64,000 bases of DNA from Bacillus sp. UNC438CL73TsuS30 (GCF_000482325.1 NZ_KI535296.1:386854-450853), one strand, 5' to 3'. Shown: positions 8,299-17,318, numbered from the stretch's first letter. Notes: a model not told the origin generated them from the sequence alone. Made by a program: numbers and translations.

Positions 8299-9087
8299 GT
8301 GAAAAATAGCCATTTATTATTTAATACATCCATTGGTGTTCAAAAGCCTGAGAATATCCGAAATAAACAGCAAGCTTGCCCTTTTTGTGACCGCGACCAA
8401 TTGACGGATTTGATCGAAGTCGATGGTCCTATTATTCTTTTAAAAAATAAATACCCTGTTTTGGTAAACGCTTATCAAACCGTTTTAATTGAAACTGATG
8501 AATGCCATCAGGAATTATCGATGTACTCGAAAGCTCATTTACATAGACTTTTGCAATTTGGCCTAAAACATTGGCGTGATATGGAGGAAAGTGGTAAGTG
8601 GAAATCAGTCATTTTTTTTAAAAACCATGGGCCATTATCAGGAGGAACGATTGCCCACCCCCATATGCAGATTGTTGGTTTAAATGACCTTGATTACAAG
8701 GAGAAGGTCTCCGAAGGTGTATTTGAAGGGATTGTCATAGAAGAAACAGACGGAGTGGTCTTTTCTTTATCAACTAAGCCAAGGGTTGGCTTTTATGAAT
8801 TTAACGTGGAAATGGCTGATGAAGGATATGTAGAGGCGTTTGGAGACTATATCCAAACAGCAGTCCATTATATTCTAAACCATTTTCCATTTAAAGCTAC
8901 CAGCTATAATTTGTTTTTTCATCATATTCATCAAAGAATTTTTGCGAAAATTGTGCCTAGGTTTGTAACAACACCGCTATATATTGGCTATGGGCTACCA
9001 CAGGTACCTAATAATTTGGAATGGATGGTGGAAGAGGTTAAGAAATTCTACTTTCAACCTGAAATTCCCAGTGAAAATCTGGATTAA
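8299..9087 (+). CDS. DUF4931 protein, HIT / GalT-like fold
   Basis: About 262 residues. A CPFC zinc-ligand pair stands near the N-terminus, and HPHMQIVG matches the histidine-triad active-site strand of the galactose-1-phosphate uridylyltransferase/HIT superfamily. These marks fit DUF4931, a Bacillus family without a proven function; nucleotidyl transfer or hydrolysis is only an inference from the fold. The start is GTG 8299, preceded by GGAGGGG at 8283-8289; in-frame upstream TTG 8254 and ATG 8278 lack binding sites. It stands alone between uppP and the rodA-like gene. Confidence 0.75.
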   Translation: MKNSHLLFNTSIGVQKPENIRNKQQACPFCDRDQLTDLIEVDGPIILLKNKYPVLVNAYQTVLIETDECHQELSMYSKAHLHRLLQFGLKHWRDMEESGKWKSVIFFKNHGPLSGGTIAHPHMQIVGLNDLDYKEKVSEGVFEGIVIEETDGVVFSLSTKPRVGFYEFNVEMADEGYVEAFGDYIQTAVHYILNHFPFKATSYNLFFHHIHQRIFAKIVPRFVTTPLYIGYGLPQVPNNLEWMVEEVKKFYFQPEIPSENLD

Positions 9088-9119
9088 CCATGTAAATTAA
9101 CCCATTCGAAGGTTAGAAG

Positions 9120-9148
9120 TTGTGATTTGCGGATAATAAAAATATAAT
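9120..9148 (+). promoter_or_regulatory. SigA promoter of the rodA-like gene
   Basis: TTGTGA, 17 nt, then a consensus TATAAT, 50 nt before the start codon. Confidence 0.7.
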
Positions 9149-9198
9149 GAAGAAATGTAAAGATTCTTTTAAGGGTTGGTGCATTAAAAGGAGAATGA

Positions 9199-10377
9199 AT
9201 GAGCATGACTTCCAATCACAATAACTCAACTTCGAAACTTGATTATAGTCTTATTTTTATCTTATTGTTACTCTGTTTAGCCAGTTGTATTTCGATCTAT
9301 AGTGCACAGGCAAGCGGCCAATACAAGGAGAATTTTGTATTGAAGCAAATTGTCTGGTATGCGGTGGGAGGCGGAATCATTGCCGGGGTTATGACCTTTG
9401 ATTCTGACCAATTAAAGAAAATCACATGGTACCTTTATGGCTTTGGTATTTTTCTTCTAGGATTATTGATTATTGCTCCGCCAAGTATTGCACCAGTCAT
9501 CAATGGCGCGAAAAACTGGTTTAAGGTCCCTGGAATTGGTTCGCTCCAGCCATCAGAGTTTGTGAAAATCTTTATTATCCTAGCTCTGGCATGGGTGATC
9601 GAAAATCATCATCATAAACATCTGGTAAAAACGATGCAATCGGATTTCTGGCTTTTAATGAAGCTGGGAATTGTAACAATGTTTCCGTTAATACTGATTA
9701 TTAAGCAGGACTTGGGGACCTCGCTCGTCTTTTTATCGATCATGCTAGGTATGATTTTTATCTCGGGAATCTCCTGGAAACTCCTTTTACCAATTTTTTC
9801 AGTTGGAACCGTGCTGATTTCCACGATTTTTTATTTTGTATTGGTGAAACCGGATTTGTTGGAAAAGTATCTTGGGGTAAGGCAGTATCAGTTCAGTCGG
9901 ATCTATTCTTGGCTTGATCCCTATAATTTTCAAAGTTCTGCGGGCTATCAATTAACCCAATCCCTTCTGGCAATTGGTTCCGGACAAACATCAGGAAAAG
10001 GATATGGGAACAGGGATGTATATTTACCTGAGAGCCACACTGACTTTATTTTTAGTATTGTCGGCGAGGAATTTGGATTTGTTGGTGCAAGTGTTTTAAT
10101 CAGTTTATTTTTCTTGTTGATTTACCACATTACCAAGGTGGGTATGGAAACGAAAAATAATTTTTATACGTATATTTGTGTCGGGGTGATCAGTATGATT
10201 ACCTTCCACGTTTTTCAAAATATCGGAATGACCATTGGAGTATTACCTATCACCGGTATTCCGTTGCCGTTTATCAGTTATGGCGGCAGTTCGTTAATGG
10301 GGAATATGATGGGGCTCGGATTAATCTTTTCCATTCGCTACCATTATAAGAAATACATGTTTTCAACCACATCTTAA
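9199..10377 (+). CDS. rodA: RodA/FtsW/SpoVE-family peptidoglycan glycosyltransferase
   Basis: A 392-residue SEDS protein with ten predicted membrane segments. It polymerises lipid II glycan chains outside the membrane, normally with a class B penicillin-binding protein. The diagnostic features are NGAKNWFKVPG, LQPSEFVKI, KQDLGTSLV, the loop PESHTDFIFSIVGEE with the catalytic Asp, and the C-terminal GIPLPFISYGGSS. Length (B. subtilis RodA is 393) and the absence of a long tail favour RodA over FtsW, but SEDS paralogues are common in bacilli, so elongation versus another role is open. AAAAGGAG precedes ATG 9199. The yusU-like gene follows closely. Confidence 0.85.
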   Translation: MSMTSNHNNSTSKLDYSLIFILLLLCLASCISIYSAQASGQYKENFVLKQIVWYAVGGGIIAGVMTFDSDQLKKITWYLYGFGIFLLGLLIIAPPSIAPVINGAKNWFKVPGIGSLQPSEFVKIFIILALAWVIENHHHKHLVKTMQSDFWLLMKLGIVTMFPLILIIKQDLGTSLVFLSIMLGMIFISGISWKLLLPIFSVGTVLISTIFYFVLVKPDLLEKYLGVRQYQFSRIYSWLDPYNFQSSAGYQLTQSLLAIGSGQTSGKGYGNRDVYLPESHTDFIFSIVGEEFGFVGASVLISLFFLLIYHITKVGMETKNNFYTYICVGVISMITFHVFQNIGMTIGVLPITGIPLPFISYGGSSLMGNMMGLGLIFSIRYHYKKYMFSTTS

Positions 10378-10396
10378 GTAGATGGAAGGTGTCAAA

Positions 10397-10639
10397 GTGG
10401 AAAAAAGATTTTTACAGCAATTCGAAGCAATACTCGATAAATACAGCGAACTCCTTGTAGGGGTAAGTGATGCAGAAACAAAAGAAAAAGTAAAAATATG
10501 GGCACTCTACACCCATATTGCCAAATCCATGCCGGCCCTGGCCAAGCACTGGAATAGCATGTATCCAGAAGCAAAAGAACAAATGAAAGAAATTGCCGGC
10601 GAAATCAAAAGAATGAATGAAGAACATCGTAAGAAATAA
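10397..10639 (+). CDS. yusU: DUF2573 protein (YusU-like)
   Basis: A soluble, highly charged helical protein of 80 residues matching the small DUF2573 family represented by B. subtilis YusU; no function is known. GTG 10397 is preferred because GGAAGGTG lies 5 nt upstream; an ATG at 10382 would add five residues but has no site. It sits 19 nt behind the rodA-like gene, likely in the same transcript, and ends at a 47-bp palindromic terminator. Confidence 0.7.
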   Translation: MEKRFLQQFEAILDKYSELLVGVSDAETKEKVKIWALYTHIAKSMPALAKHWNSMYPEAKEQMKEIAGEIKRMNEEHRKK

Positions 10640-10640
10640 A

Positions 10641-10687
10641 TTCGACAAAAATCGGGTGGTGCCAGGCACCACCCGATTTTTGTCGAA
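10641..10687. terminator. 47-bp perfect palindrome acting as terminator
   Basis: Two perfect 21-nt arms run from TTCGACAAAAATCGGG to CCCGATTTTTGTCGAA, with GGTG / CACC at the top of the stem around a CCAGG loop. The centre GGTGCCAGGCACC is a motif I recall as dispersed through Bacillus genomes. It lies between the stops of yusU (plus) and the yusN-like gene (minus) and can end both transcripts, though T-runs lie inside the stem. Confidence 0.8.
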
Positions 10688-10692
10688 ACCTT

Positions 10693-11043
10693 TTATTGCA
10701 CCATGCCCCCAGTAGGGAACTGGTTAGTATAGCCTTGGAATTGCTGGTAGGATTGTTGAAGTTTTTGTTGTTCGGCGGCTTCGACTGCGTACCAGCCTTT
10801 TTTAAACATTAGGTTGTATAGGTCTCTCTGGCAATTTTGTGTTTCGGTAAAGATCTGCATCATGTCCTGATAGAGGCCTTGATGGCTTGCTTCGTGCAAG
10901 GCCATGCTATAGGAAGTGGTCATATACTTTTCAGTTGTTAATAAATCATTAATAAAATCGCGTTCATTCATTTGCGGTGTTTTCGGAACCTGTGTTTCAG
11001 GATTTTTAATTTTTTGTTGGTTTTGGTTCTGATTTTGGTTCAT
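10693..11043 (-). CDS. yusN: CotF-family spore coat protein (YusN-like)
   Basis: A 116-residue protein with a low-complexity Asn/Gln N-terminus and a CotF four-helix domain (about 25-100), seen in NDLLTTEKYMTTSYSMALHEASHQGL and the C-terminal FKKGWYAVEAA. CotF-type proteins are structural components of the spore coat. It is the second of two adjacent minus-strand coat genes, 20 bp after the first, so they are probably one operon made late in sporulation. Start ATG 11043 with a GAGCGGGAG-type site. Confidence 0.8.
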   Translation of the reverse strand: MNQNQNQNQQKIKNPETQVPKTPQMNERDFINDLLTTEKYMTTSYSMALHEASHQGLYQDMMQIFTETQNCQRDLYNLMFKKGWYAVEAAEQQKLQQSYQQFQGYTNQFPTGGMVQ

Positions 11044-11063
11044 TAATATCTCCCGCTCCTCTC

Positions 11064-11384
11064 TTATTGCATACCATTTAGCGGTTGCTGTGAATTTGCA
11101 TGGTGCCCAAGATGATTAAGCAGCTGCTGATAGTGGCGCTGATGCATTTGGCCGCATTTTTCTGCTTCTGCTTTTAACTCTTGGTCCTGACATTGTTGGG
11201 CAAAAAAATGGGCCTTTTTAGCTGCCAGTAAGTTCCAGGACATCATATCGGTTAAATAAAGAGAGTCTTTTGTTGAAATAACCCCGGGCGGCTGCTGCAT
11301 GATCGTCTGTTGATTTTGCATATTCATATTCGACTGAGCCATATTCATGTTTTGCTGCTGCATGTTCATATTTTGTTGCTGCAT
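11064..11384 (-). CDS. CotF-like coat protein with Met/Asn/Gln-rich N-terminus
   Basis: A 107-residue relative of the neighbouring coat protein. The first 40 residues are repeats of QQQNMNM type; the rest is a helical CotF-like domain (KDSLYLTDMMSWNLLAAKKAHFFAQQ, with Cys and His residues). AGGAGGGG lies 8 nt before ATG 11384; an in-frame codon 24 nt upstream overlaps that site and is rejected. The low-complexity head may aid coat cross-linking or assembly. First gene of the two-gene coat unit. Confidence 0.75.
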   Translation of the reverse strand: MQQQNMNMQQQNMNMAQSNMNMQNQQTIMQQPPGVISTKDSLYLTDMMSWNLLAAKKAHFFAQQCQDQELKAEAEKCGQMHQRHYQQLLNHLGHHANSQQPLNGMQ

Positions 11385-11477
11385 AGTGATTACCCCTCCT
11401 GTATCCATAATCTTTTACCACTTTATCCTTTGTTAAAAGGGAATTTTTATGCCCGTTAAAAAATGCTTTTTCCATGT

Positions 11478-11510
11478 ACAAAAAACAGGCTGGAAAAATC
11501 CAGCCTGTTT
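11478..11510 (-). terminator. Terminator of yuzL
   Basis: CAGGCTGG / CCAGCCTG with a 6-nt loop, followed on the minus strand by six T residues, right after the yuzL stop. Confidence 0.85.
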
Positions 11511-11643
11511 ATCTTTTCTTGAATTGGTTGTTTTGGCTGTTCCTTTTTCCGCCGCCGTCATTTTCAACGTTAGGACCTGCATCCCCCTGAACGCTTGCCG
11601 CACTTACTCCTGCTTTGGAGGGGTTTTTCTTCATTTTGCCCAT
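11509..11643 (-). CDS. yuzL: YuzL-like small spore protein, 44 residues
   Basis: A 44-codon gene starting ATG 11643 (complement) with GAGGTGAT 6 nt upstream and ending TAA at 11509. The product begins MGKMKKNPSKAGVSA and ends GGGKRNSQNNQFKKR: basic, Gly/Asn/Ser rich and with no hydrophobic segment. This fits the YuzL-like family of small Bacillus proteins found near fadN (yusL), probably small acid-soluble spore-type proteins. It has its own terminator and lies between the coat genes and the divergent fad operon. Confidence 0.8.
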   Translation of the reverse strand: MGKMKKNPSKAGVSAASVQGDAGPNVENDGGGKRNSQNNQFKKR

Positions 11644-11744
11644 GATTATCACCTCAAAATTAGAATGCCCATTGCTTAATTTTTATTGTATTAAACCAAT
11701 AAAAATTAATTTTCAAAAAAATTTCAATTTTCCGCGATTATGGA

Positions 11745-11773
11745 TTGCGCAAATTTTTAAAATCTTTTATAGT
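11745..11773 (+). promoter_or_regulatory. Candidate SigA promoter of fadNAE
   Basis: TTGCGC, 17 nt, then TATAGT, about 47 nt upstream of the FadR operator. A repressor bound downstream of the start point would block transcription. Confidence 0.55.
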
Positions 11774-11819
11774 TAGTAATAACAGAACTCATTCAAGTGA
11801 ATTTTTTTTACTCAAAAAA

Positions 11820-11837
11820 TGAATGAGTATTCATTCA
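11820..11837. promoter_or_regulatory. FadR operator upstream of fadN
   Basis: TGAATGAGTATTCATTCA is an 18-bp dyad matching the B. subtilis FadR (YsiA) site TGAATGA-N-TA-N-TCATTCA. FadR is a TetR-type repressor released by long-chain acyl-CoA, so beta-oxidation is induced by fatty acids. The site ends 20 nt before the fadN start. Confidence 0.9.
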
Positions 11838-11857
11838 AAGTATTGAAGGGGGAGACA

Positions 11858-14233
11858 ATGTTGAACCAACTAATTAAAAAAGCAGCTGTTCTAGGATCTG
11901 GAGTAATGGGCTCGGGAATTGCTGCCCATCTAGCAAATATCGGTATTCCAACACTTTTATTGGATATCGTGCCTCGGGAATTAACGGATGAAGAAAAGGC
12001 GAAAGGGCTTACTCTTGAAGACAAACAGGTCCGAAATCGTATTAGTTATACATCTATTCAAAAGCTTTTAAAACAAAAACCGGCACCATTAACGGTGAAA
12101 AAAAATCTTGCCCTTATTGAGGCAGGAAATCTAGAAGATGATCTAATCAAATTAAAGGATGTTGACTGGGTCATCGAAGTGGTCGTTGAAAATTTAAATG
12201 TCAAAAAGCAGGTATTTGAGCGTGTTGATCAATATCGTAAGCCAGGCAGCATCATCAGTTCAAATACTTCCGGAATTTCTGTTGAAGCAATGGTTGAAGA
12301 CAGATCAGACGATTTCAAGAAGCATTTCTTGGGAACTCACTTTTTCAATCCTCCAAGGTACTTAAAATTGCTAGAGGTCATACCTACTCAATATACTGAC
12401 GCTGAAATTCTTGCTTTCATGAAAACCTTTGGTGAGGATGTTTTAGGAAAAGGGGTTGTTATTGCAAAGGATACACCAAACTTTATTGCAAACCGTATTG
12501 GTACGTACGGTCTTCTGATTACACTACAAGAAATGCTAAAAGGCGGATACAGTGTCGGTGAAGTCGATTCCGTCACAGGTCCGTTGGTTGGCCGTCCAAA
12601 GAGTGCAACCTTCCGTACTCTTGATGTAGTTGGTCTCGATACCTTTGTCCATGTGGCCAACAATGTATATGAACAAGTGAACGGAAAAGAAAAGGAAATT
12701 TTCGAAGTTCCTCCCTTCATGAAAACGATGCTTGAAAAAGGCTGGCTAGGCAGTAAATCCGGCCAAGGGTTCTTTTTGAAAAAAGGCAAAGAAATTCTTG
12801 AACTGGACCCTAGTACATTAGAATACGGTCCACGCAAAAAATTATCCACGCCTTCAGTTGAACTAAGCAAACAGGAAAAGGGCAGTGCCAATAAATTGAA
12901 AGCGCTTGTATATGCGAAGGACCGTGCCGGTGAGCTTTTATGGAATATATTCAGTCCGGTACTCGTTTATTCTGCTCAATTACTAGGCGAAATTGCCGAT
13001 GATATTGTTGCGATTGACCGTGCAATGAAATGGGGTTTCGGCTGGGAAATGGGTCCGTTTGAAACATGGGATGCCATTGGTGTAGAAAAATCCGTTCAAA
13101 AGATGAAAGAAAACGGACTTGAAGTCCCTGCCTGGGTTACAGAAATGCTTGAAAAAGGATTTACGACTTTCTACAAAGAAGAATCCTTCTATGATAACGG
13201 AGAATATAAACCGGTTGAATTTAATCCAAAGGTAATGGATTTGAAAAAAATTAAAAAACAAAAAGGGGTCATTAAGAATAATAGTGGCGCCAGCTTAATC
13301 GATATCGGAGACGGTGTAGCGCTTCTCGAATTCCATTCTCCTAATAATGCCATCGGTCTTGATATCATCCAAATGGTAAACTTCGCCATTGATGAGGTAG
13401 AGAAAAACTACAAGGGTCTGGTGATCGGGAACCAAGGGAAAAACTTCTGTGTCGGAGCCAACCTTGCAATGATTTTGATGGAAGCCCAGGATGATAATAT
13501 TTATGAATTGGATATGGTTGTTCGTCATTTCCATCAGGCGATGATGAAAATTAAATACAGCTCAAAACCGGTTGTAGCCGCACCATTTGCGATGACGCTT
13601 GGCGGCGGAGCAGAGGTTTGTTTACCGGCTGCCCATATTCAGGCATCTGCCGAGACTTATATGGGACTCGTTGAAGTCGGTGTCGGTTTAATCCCTGGCG
13701 GCGGCGGAAATAAGGAGCTTTACATTAAGCATTTAGAGAATCTTCCAAATGGTGTGCCATTTGATTTACAAAAAGTCGCTAATAAAGTATTCGAAACAAT
13801 CGCAATGGCTAAGGTGTCAACCTCTGGTGAGGAAGCGCGGGAAAATAACTTCTTAGATTTTGCTGATGGAATTAGTGTAAACAGCGATCACCAGCTATAT
13901 GATGCAAAACAGGCGGTTCTTGCGCTCCACGAAAGAGGCTATAAACCAAAGGTTCGCCGAAAAGTTCCTGTTGTTGGTGAAACCGGTTATGCGACCCTGT
14001 TACTTGGTGCAGAGGGAATGTTCCTGTCAGGCTATATTTCCGAGCATGATTTTAAAATCGCCAAAAAGCTTGCATATGTCATTGCTGGCGGAAAGGTTCC
14101 ATTTGGAACTGAAGTAGATGAACAGTATCTATTAGATTTGGAAAGAGAAGCATTTCTGAGTCTTGTTGCAGAGCCAAAATCGCAGCAGCGGATGCAGCAC
14201 ATGCTTGTGAAAGGAAAACCATTAAGAAACTAA
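11858..14233 (+). CDS. fadN: 3-hydroxyacyl-CoA dehydrogenase / enoyl-CoA hydratase FadN
   Basis: A 791-residue bifunctional beta-oxidation enzyme (B. subtilis FadN is 789). The N-terminal half is the NAD-dependent 3-hydroxyacyl-CoA dehydrogenase: Rossmann motif AVLGSGVMGSGIA and the catalytic region THFFNPPRYLKLLEV. The C-terminal part (about 490-700) is an enoyl-CoA hydratase/isomerase domain with the oxyanion-hole segment MTLGGGAEVCL. I start it at ATG 11858 behind GGGGGAG; an in-frame ATG at 11819 would put the FadR operator inside the coding region. First gene of fadN-fadA-fadE. Confidence 0.95.
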   Translation: MLNQLIKKAAVLGSGVMGSGIAAHLANIGIPTLLLDIVPRELTDEEKAKGLTLEDKQVRNRISYTSIQKLLKQKPAPLTVKKNLALIEAGNLEDDLIKLKDVDWVIEVVVENLNVKKQVFERVDQYRKPGSIISSNTSGISVEAMVEDRSDDFKKHFLGTHFFNPPRYLKLLEVIPTQYTDAEILAFMKTFGEDVLGKGVVIAKDTPNFIANRIGTYGLLITLQEMLKGGYSVGEVDSVTGPLVGRPKSATFRTLDVVGLDTFVHVANNVYEQVNGKEKEIFEVPPFMKTMLEKGWLGSKSGQGFFLKKGKEILELDPSTLEYGPRKKLSTPSVELSKQEKGSANKLKALVYAKDRAGELLWNIFSPVLVYSAQLLGEIADDIVAIDRAMKWGFGWEMGPFETWDAIGVEKSVQKMKENGLEVPAWVTEMLEKGFTTFYKEESFYDNGEYKPVEFNPKVMDLKKIKKQKGVIKNNSGASLIDIGDGVALLEFHSPNNAIGLDIIQMVNFAIDEVEKNYKGLVIGNQGKNFCVGANLAMILMEAQDDNIYELDMVVRHFHQAMMKIKYSSKPVVAAPFAMTLGGGAEVCLPAAHIQASAETYMGLVEVGVGLIPGGGGNKELYIKHLENLPNGVPFDLQKVANKVFETIAMAKVSTSGEEARENNFLDFADGISVNSDHQLYDAKQAVLALHERGYKPKVRRKVPVVGETGYATLLLGAEGMFLSGYISEHDFKIAKKLAYVIAGGKVPFGTEVDEQYLLDLEREAFLSLVAEPKSQQRMQHMLVKGKPLRN

Positions 14234-14281
14234 AATAATAGATTGGTATTTTTTTAAGATGAAAGAAAGCGAGGGAACGTT

Positions 14282-15457
14282 ATGAGAGAAGCGGTCATTG
14301 TAGCCGGAGCTCGGACCCCGGTAGGTAAAGCGAAGAAAGGAACGCTTGCCAATGTTCGTCCCGATGACTTGGGAGCATTGGTTGTAAAAGAAACATTAAA
14401 GCGTGCTGGAAATTATGAAGGAAATATCGATGATTTAATCATAGGTTGTGCCATGCCGGAAGCTGAACAAGGGCTTAACATGGCACGAAATATAGGTGCT
14501 CTTGCCGGGCTTCCACATACTGTTCCTGCAATTACCATCAATCGGTATTGTTCATCTGGATTACAGGCCATTGCTTATGCCGCACAAGGGATTATGCTTG
14601 GTCACACCGATACTGCCATCGCGGGAGGAGCGGAATCGATGAGCCTAATTCCAATGATGGGCCATGTTACTCGACCAAATTTAAAATTGGCCGAAACCGC
14701 ACCGCAATATTATATGAGCATGGGCCATACAGCAGAGCAAGTGGCGAAGAAATATGGAATTACCCGTGAAGACCAGGATGCCTTTGCGGTACGAAGCCAT
14801 CAACGTGCTGCAAAAGCTCTTCGAGAAGGTAAATTTGTTGATGAAATTGTTCCGGTCGATGTCACGATCCGTACAGTTGGAAAAGACAATAAGCTTGTTG
14901 AAAAAACGATCCAGTTTTCACAAGATGAGGGGGTTCGTCCTGGCACGAACTTAGAAACTCTCGCGAAGCTCCGACCGGCCTTCTCTGTCACAGGATCTGT
15001 TACGGCAGGAAATTCCTCACAAACGAGTGATGGTGCTGCTGCTGTGATGGTCATGGATCGTGAAAAGGCTGAATCGCTTGGACTAAAACCATTGGCCAAA
15101 TTCAGATCATTTGCCGTTGGAGGGGTTCCACCGGAAATTATGGGTGTAGGTCCAGTAGTTGCTATTCCTAAAGCTGTAAAGCTGGCAGGGCTGGAACTTT
15201 CAGATATTAGTCTCTTCGAATTGAATGAGGCCTTTGCTTCCCAATCGCTTCAGGTTATTCGTGAACTTGGCCTTGATGAAGAAAAAGTGAACGTAAACGG
15301 CGGGGCAATAGCTCTGGGCCATCCGCTAGGCTGTTCAGGTGCAAAGCTCACATTGTCACTTATTCATGAAATGCAGCGAAGAAATGAACAATTTGGTGTT
15401 GTTACGATGTGTATTGGCGGGGGAATGGGCGCAGCAGGCGTATTTGAATTACTTTAA
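14282..15457 (+). CDS. fadA: Acetyl-CoA acyltransferase (thiolase) FadA
   Basis: A 391-residue thiolase that splits 3-ketoacyl-CoA with CoA to give acetyl-CoA and a shortened acyl-CoA, the last step of beta-oxidation. The acyl-accepting Cys is in NRYCSSGLQA, the active-site regions are ELNEAFASQ and GHPLGCSGA, and the second catalytic Cys is in TMCIGGGMGAAG. Same length as B. subtilis FadA. It follows fadN by 48 nt with GCGAGGG as ribosome binding site. Confidence 0.95.
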   Translation: MREAVIVAGARTPVGKAKKGTLANVRPDDLGALVVKETLKRAGNYEGNIDDLIIGCAMPEAEQGLNMARNIGALAGLPHTVPAITINRYCSSGLQAIAYAAQGIMLGHTDTAIAGGAESMSLIPMMGHVTRPNLKLAETAPQYYMSMGHTAEQVAKKYGITREDQDAFAVRSHQRAAKALREGKFVDEIVPVDVTIRTVGKDNKLVEKTIQFSQDEGVRPGTNLETLAKLRPAFSVTGSVTAGNSSQTSDGAAAVMVMDREKAESLGLKPLAKFRSFAVGGVPPEIMGVGPVVAIPKAVKLAGLELSDISLFELNEAFASQSLQVIRELGLDEEKVNVNGGAIALGHPLGCSGAKLTLSLIHEMQRRNEQFGVVTMCIGGGMGAAGVFELL

Positions 15458-15525
15458 AAAATTAGGGGCTGCCCTTAGCCCCTTTGAACCTAACCCACTG
15501 AAATTTTTGATAGGAGGAATTTTAA

Positions 15526-17310
15526 ATGGCAAACCAAACTGAAAAAATCATTAAAGGCGGAAGCTTTTTAATTGAAGATGTTTCCTATGACCGTGTGTTT
15601 ACACCGGAGGATTTTTCGGATGAGCAAAAAATGATTGCGAAAACGACCGAAGATTTCGTAGAACATGAAGTACTCCCACAGGTGGAGTATTTAGAAAAAC
15701 ATGAATTTGACCGTACAGTTAAACTCTTAAAAGAAGCAGGGGAGCTTGGACTTTTAGGAGCGGATGTACCGGAAGAATATGATGGATTAGGCCTAGATAA
15801 AGTTAGCTCATCACTTATTACTGAGAAAATGTCAAAGGCTGGTGGATTTTCACTTTCACATGGTGCTCATGTCGGAATTGGTTCCCTGCCAATCGTTCTG
15901 TTCGGAAACGAAGAGCAAAAGAAAAAATATTTACCTGCCCTTGCTTCAGGTGAAAAGCTTGCTGCCTATGCCCTAACAGAGCCAGGTTCAGGATCGGATG
16001 CACTTGGTGCAAAAACTACAGCAAGATTAAATGCGGAAGGAACTCACTATATTTTAAATGGTGAGAAGCAATGGATTACCAATGCCGGTTTTGCAGATGT
16101 GTTCTGTGTTTATGCCAAAGTGGATGGCGAGCATTTTACTGCATTCATCGTTGAAAGAGATTTCCCTGGCGTTTCAACGGGTGCTGAAGAAAAGAAAATG
16201 GGAATTAAGAGTTCCTCTACTCGGACGCTGATTCTTCAGGATGTACCGGTTCCAAAAGAAAACCTTTTAGGCGAATTTGGCAGAGGTCATGTGATTGCCT
16301 TTAATATTTTAAATATCGGCCGTTATAAGCTCGCAGTCGGTGCTGTTGGCGGTTCTAAAAATGCTTTTGAAATGACCGTAAAATACGCTAATGGGCGTCA
16401 GCAATTCAAAACACCAATCTCTCAATTTAACCTAACAAAAGAAAAATTCGGTACCTTGGCATCGAAAATTTATGCTGCTGAGAGCTCTGTATATCGAACA
16501 ATTGGATTATATGAAGATAATCAAGGAAACCTTTCAACCGAAGAAGCAAAAGACATTAAATTAGTGGCTAATTCCATTGCTGAATATGCAATCGAATGCT
16601 CTCTAAATAAATTCTTTGCAAGTGAAGTTTTAGATAAGGTTGTTGACGAAGGTGTGCAAATTCATGGCGGTTACGGTTTCATGCAGGAGTATCCAATTGA
16701 AAGAGCCTACCGTGATTCCCGTATTAACCGAATCTTTGAAGGAACAAATGAAATTAACCGTCTTCTTGTACCAGGAACATTTGTGAAAAAGGCAATGAAA
16801 GGCGAACTGCCATTATTCCAAAAAGCATTACAGCTACAGGAAGAATTAATGATGTTAATGCCGGAGGAACCAGGTGACGAGCCACTCGCACAAGAAAAGT
16901 ATTTAGTGAAAAATGCAAAGAAAATTGGTTTATTGGCTGCTGGCTTAGCTGCACAAAAATACGGCAAAGCACTTGAAAAAGAACAAGAAGTTCTTTCGAA
17001 TATTGCGGATCTCGTATCTAATGCCTATGCGATGGAATCCGTTGTATTACGTACGGAAAAAGCAATTGCTAAATCAGGTGTTGAGAAGAATCAACAAAAG
17101 CTTCTTTATACGCAAATTTTTTGTCAAGAAGCCTTTAATGAGATCGAGCAGATTGCAAAAGAGACATTGGTGGCGGTTGAACAAGGCGATACCCTTCGCA
17201 TAATGTTGTCTTCGCTTCGTAAATTCACCCGCCATACCCCAATTAATGTTATTGCGAAAAAACGACAAGCTGCTGATGTGATCATTGAAGCAGAACGCTA
17301 TATTGTTTAG
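15526..17310 (+). CDS. fadE: Acyl-CoA dehydrogenase FadE
   Basis: A 594-residue FAD enzyme that makes trans-2-enoyl-CoA, the first oxidation step. Domain order is N-terminal helical, middle beta (substrate/FAD region AYALTEPGSGSDALG, WITNAGFADVF), C-terminal helical (base Glu in NRIFEGTNEINR), plus a further helical extension of about 180 residues typical of the long Bacillus FadE. AGGAGGAAT precedes ATG 15526. With FadN and FadA it completes the beta-oxidation spiral; the electron acceptor ETF is not in this window. Confidence 0.95.
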   Translation: MANQTEKIIKGGSFLIEDVSYDRVFTPEDFSDEQKMIAKTTEDFVEHEVLPQVEYLEKHEFDRTVKLLKEAGELGLLGADVPEEYDGLGLDKVSSSLITEKMSKAGGFSLSHGAHVGIGSLPIVLFGNEEQKKKYLPALASGEKLAAYALTEPGSGSDALGAKTTARLNAEGTHYILNGEKQWITNAGFADVFCVYAKVDGEHFTAFIVERDFPGVSTGAEEKKMGIKSSSTRTLILQDVPVPKENLLGEFGRGHVIAFNILNIGRYKLAVGAVGGSKNAFEMTVKYANGRQQFKTPISQFNLTKEKFGTLASKIYAAESSVYRTIGLYEDNQGNLSTEEAKDIKLVANSIAEYAIECSLNKFFASEVLDKVVDEGVQIHGGYGFMQEYPIERAYRDSRINRIFEGTNEINRLLVPGTFVKKAMKGELPLFQKALQLQEELMMLMPEEPGDEPLAQEKYLVKNAKKIGLLAAGLAAQKYGKALEKEQEVLSNIADLVSNAYAMESVVLRTEKAIAKSGVEKNQQKLLYTQIFCQEAFNEIEQIAKETLVAVEQGDTLRIMLSSLRKFTRHTPINVIAKKRQAADVIIEAERYIV

Positions 17311-17318
17311 TTCTTGTG

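Noticed and set aside
12388..12891. Long minus-strand frame (167 codons) inside fadN
   Set aside because: It is antisense to a well-supported gene and has no binding site or known family.
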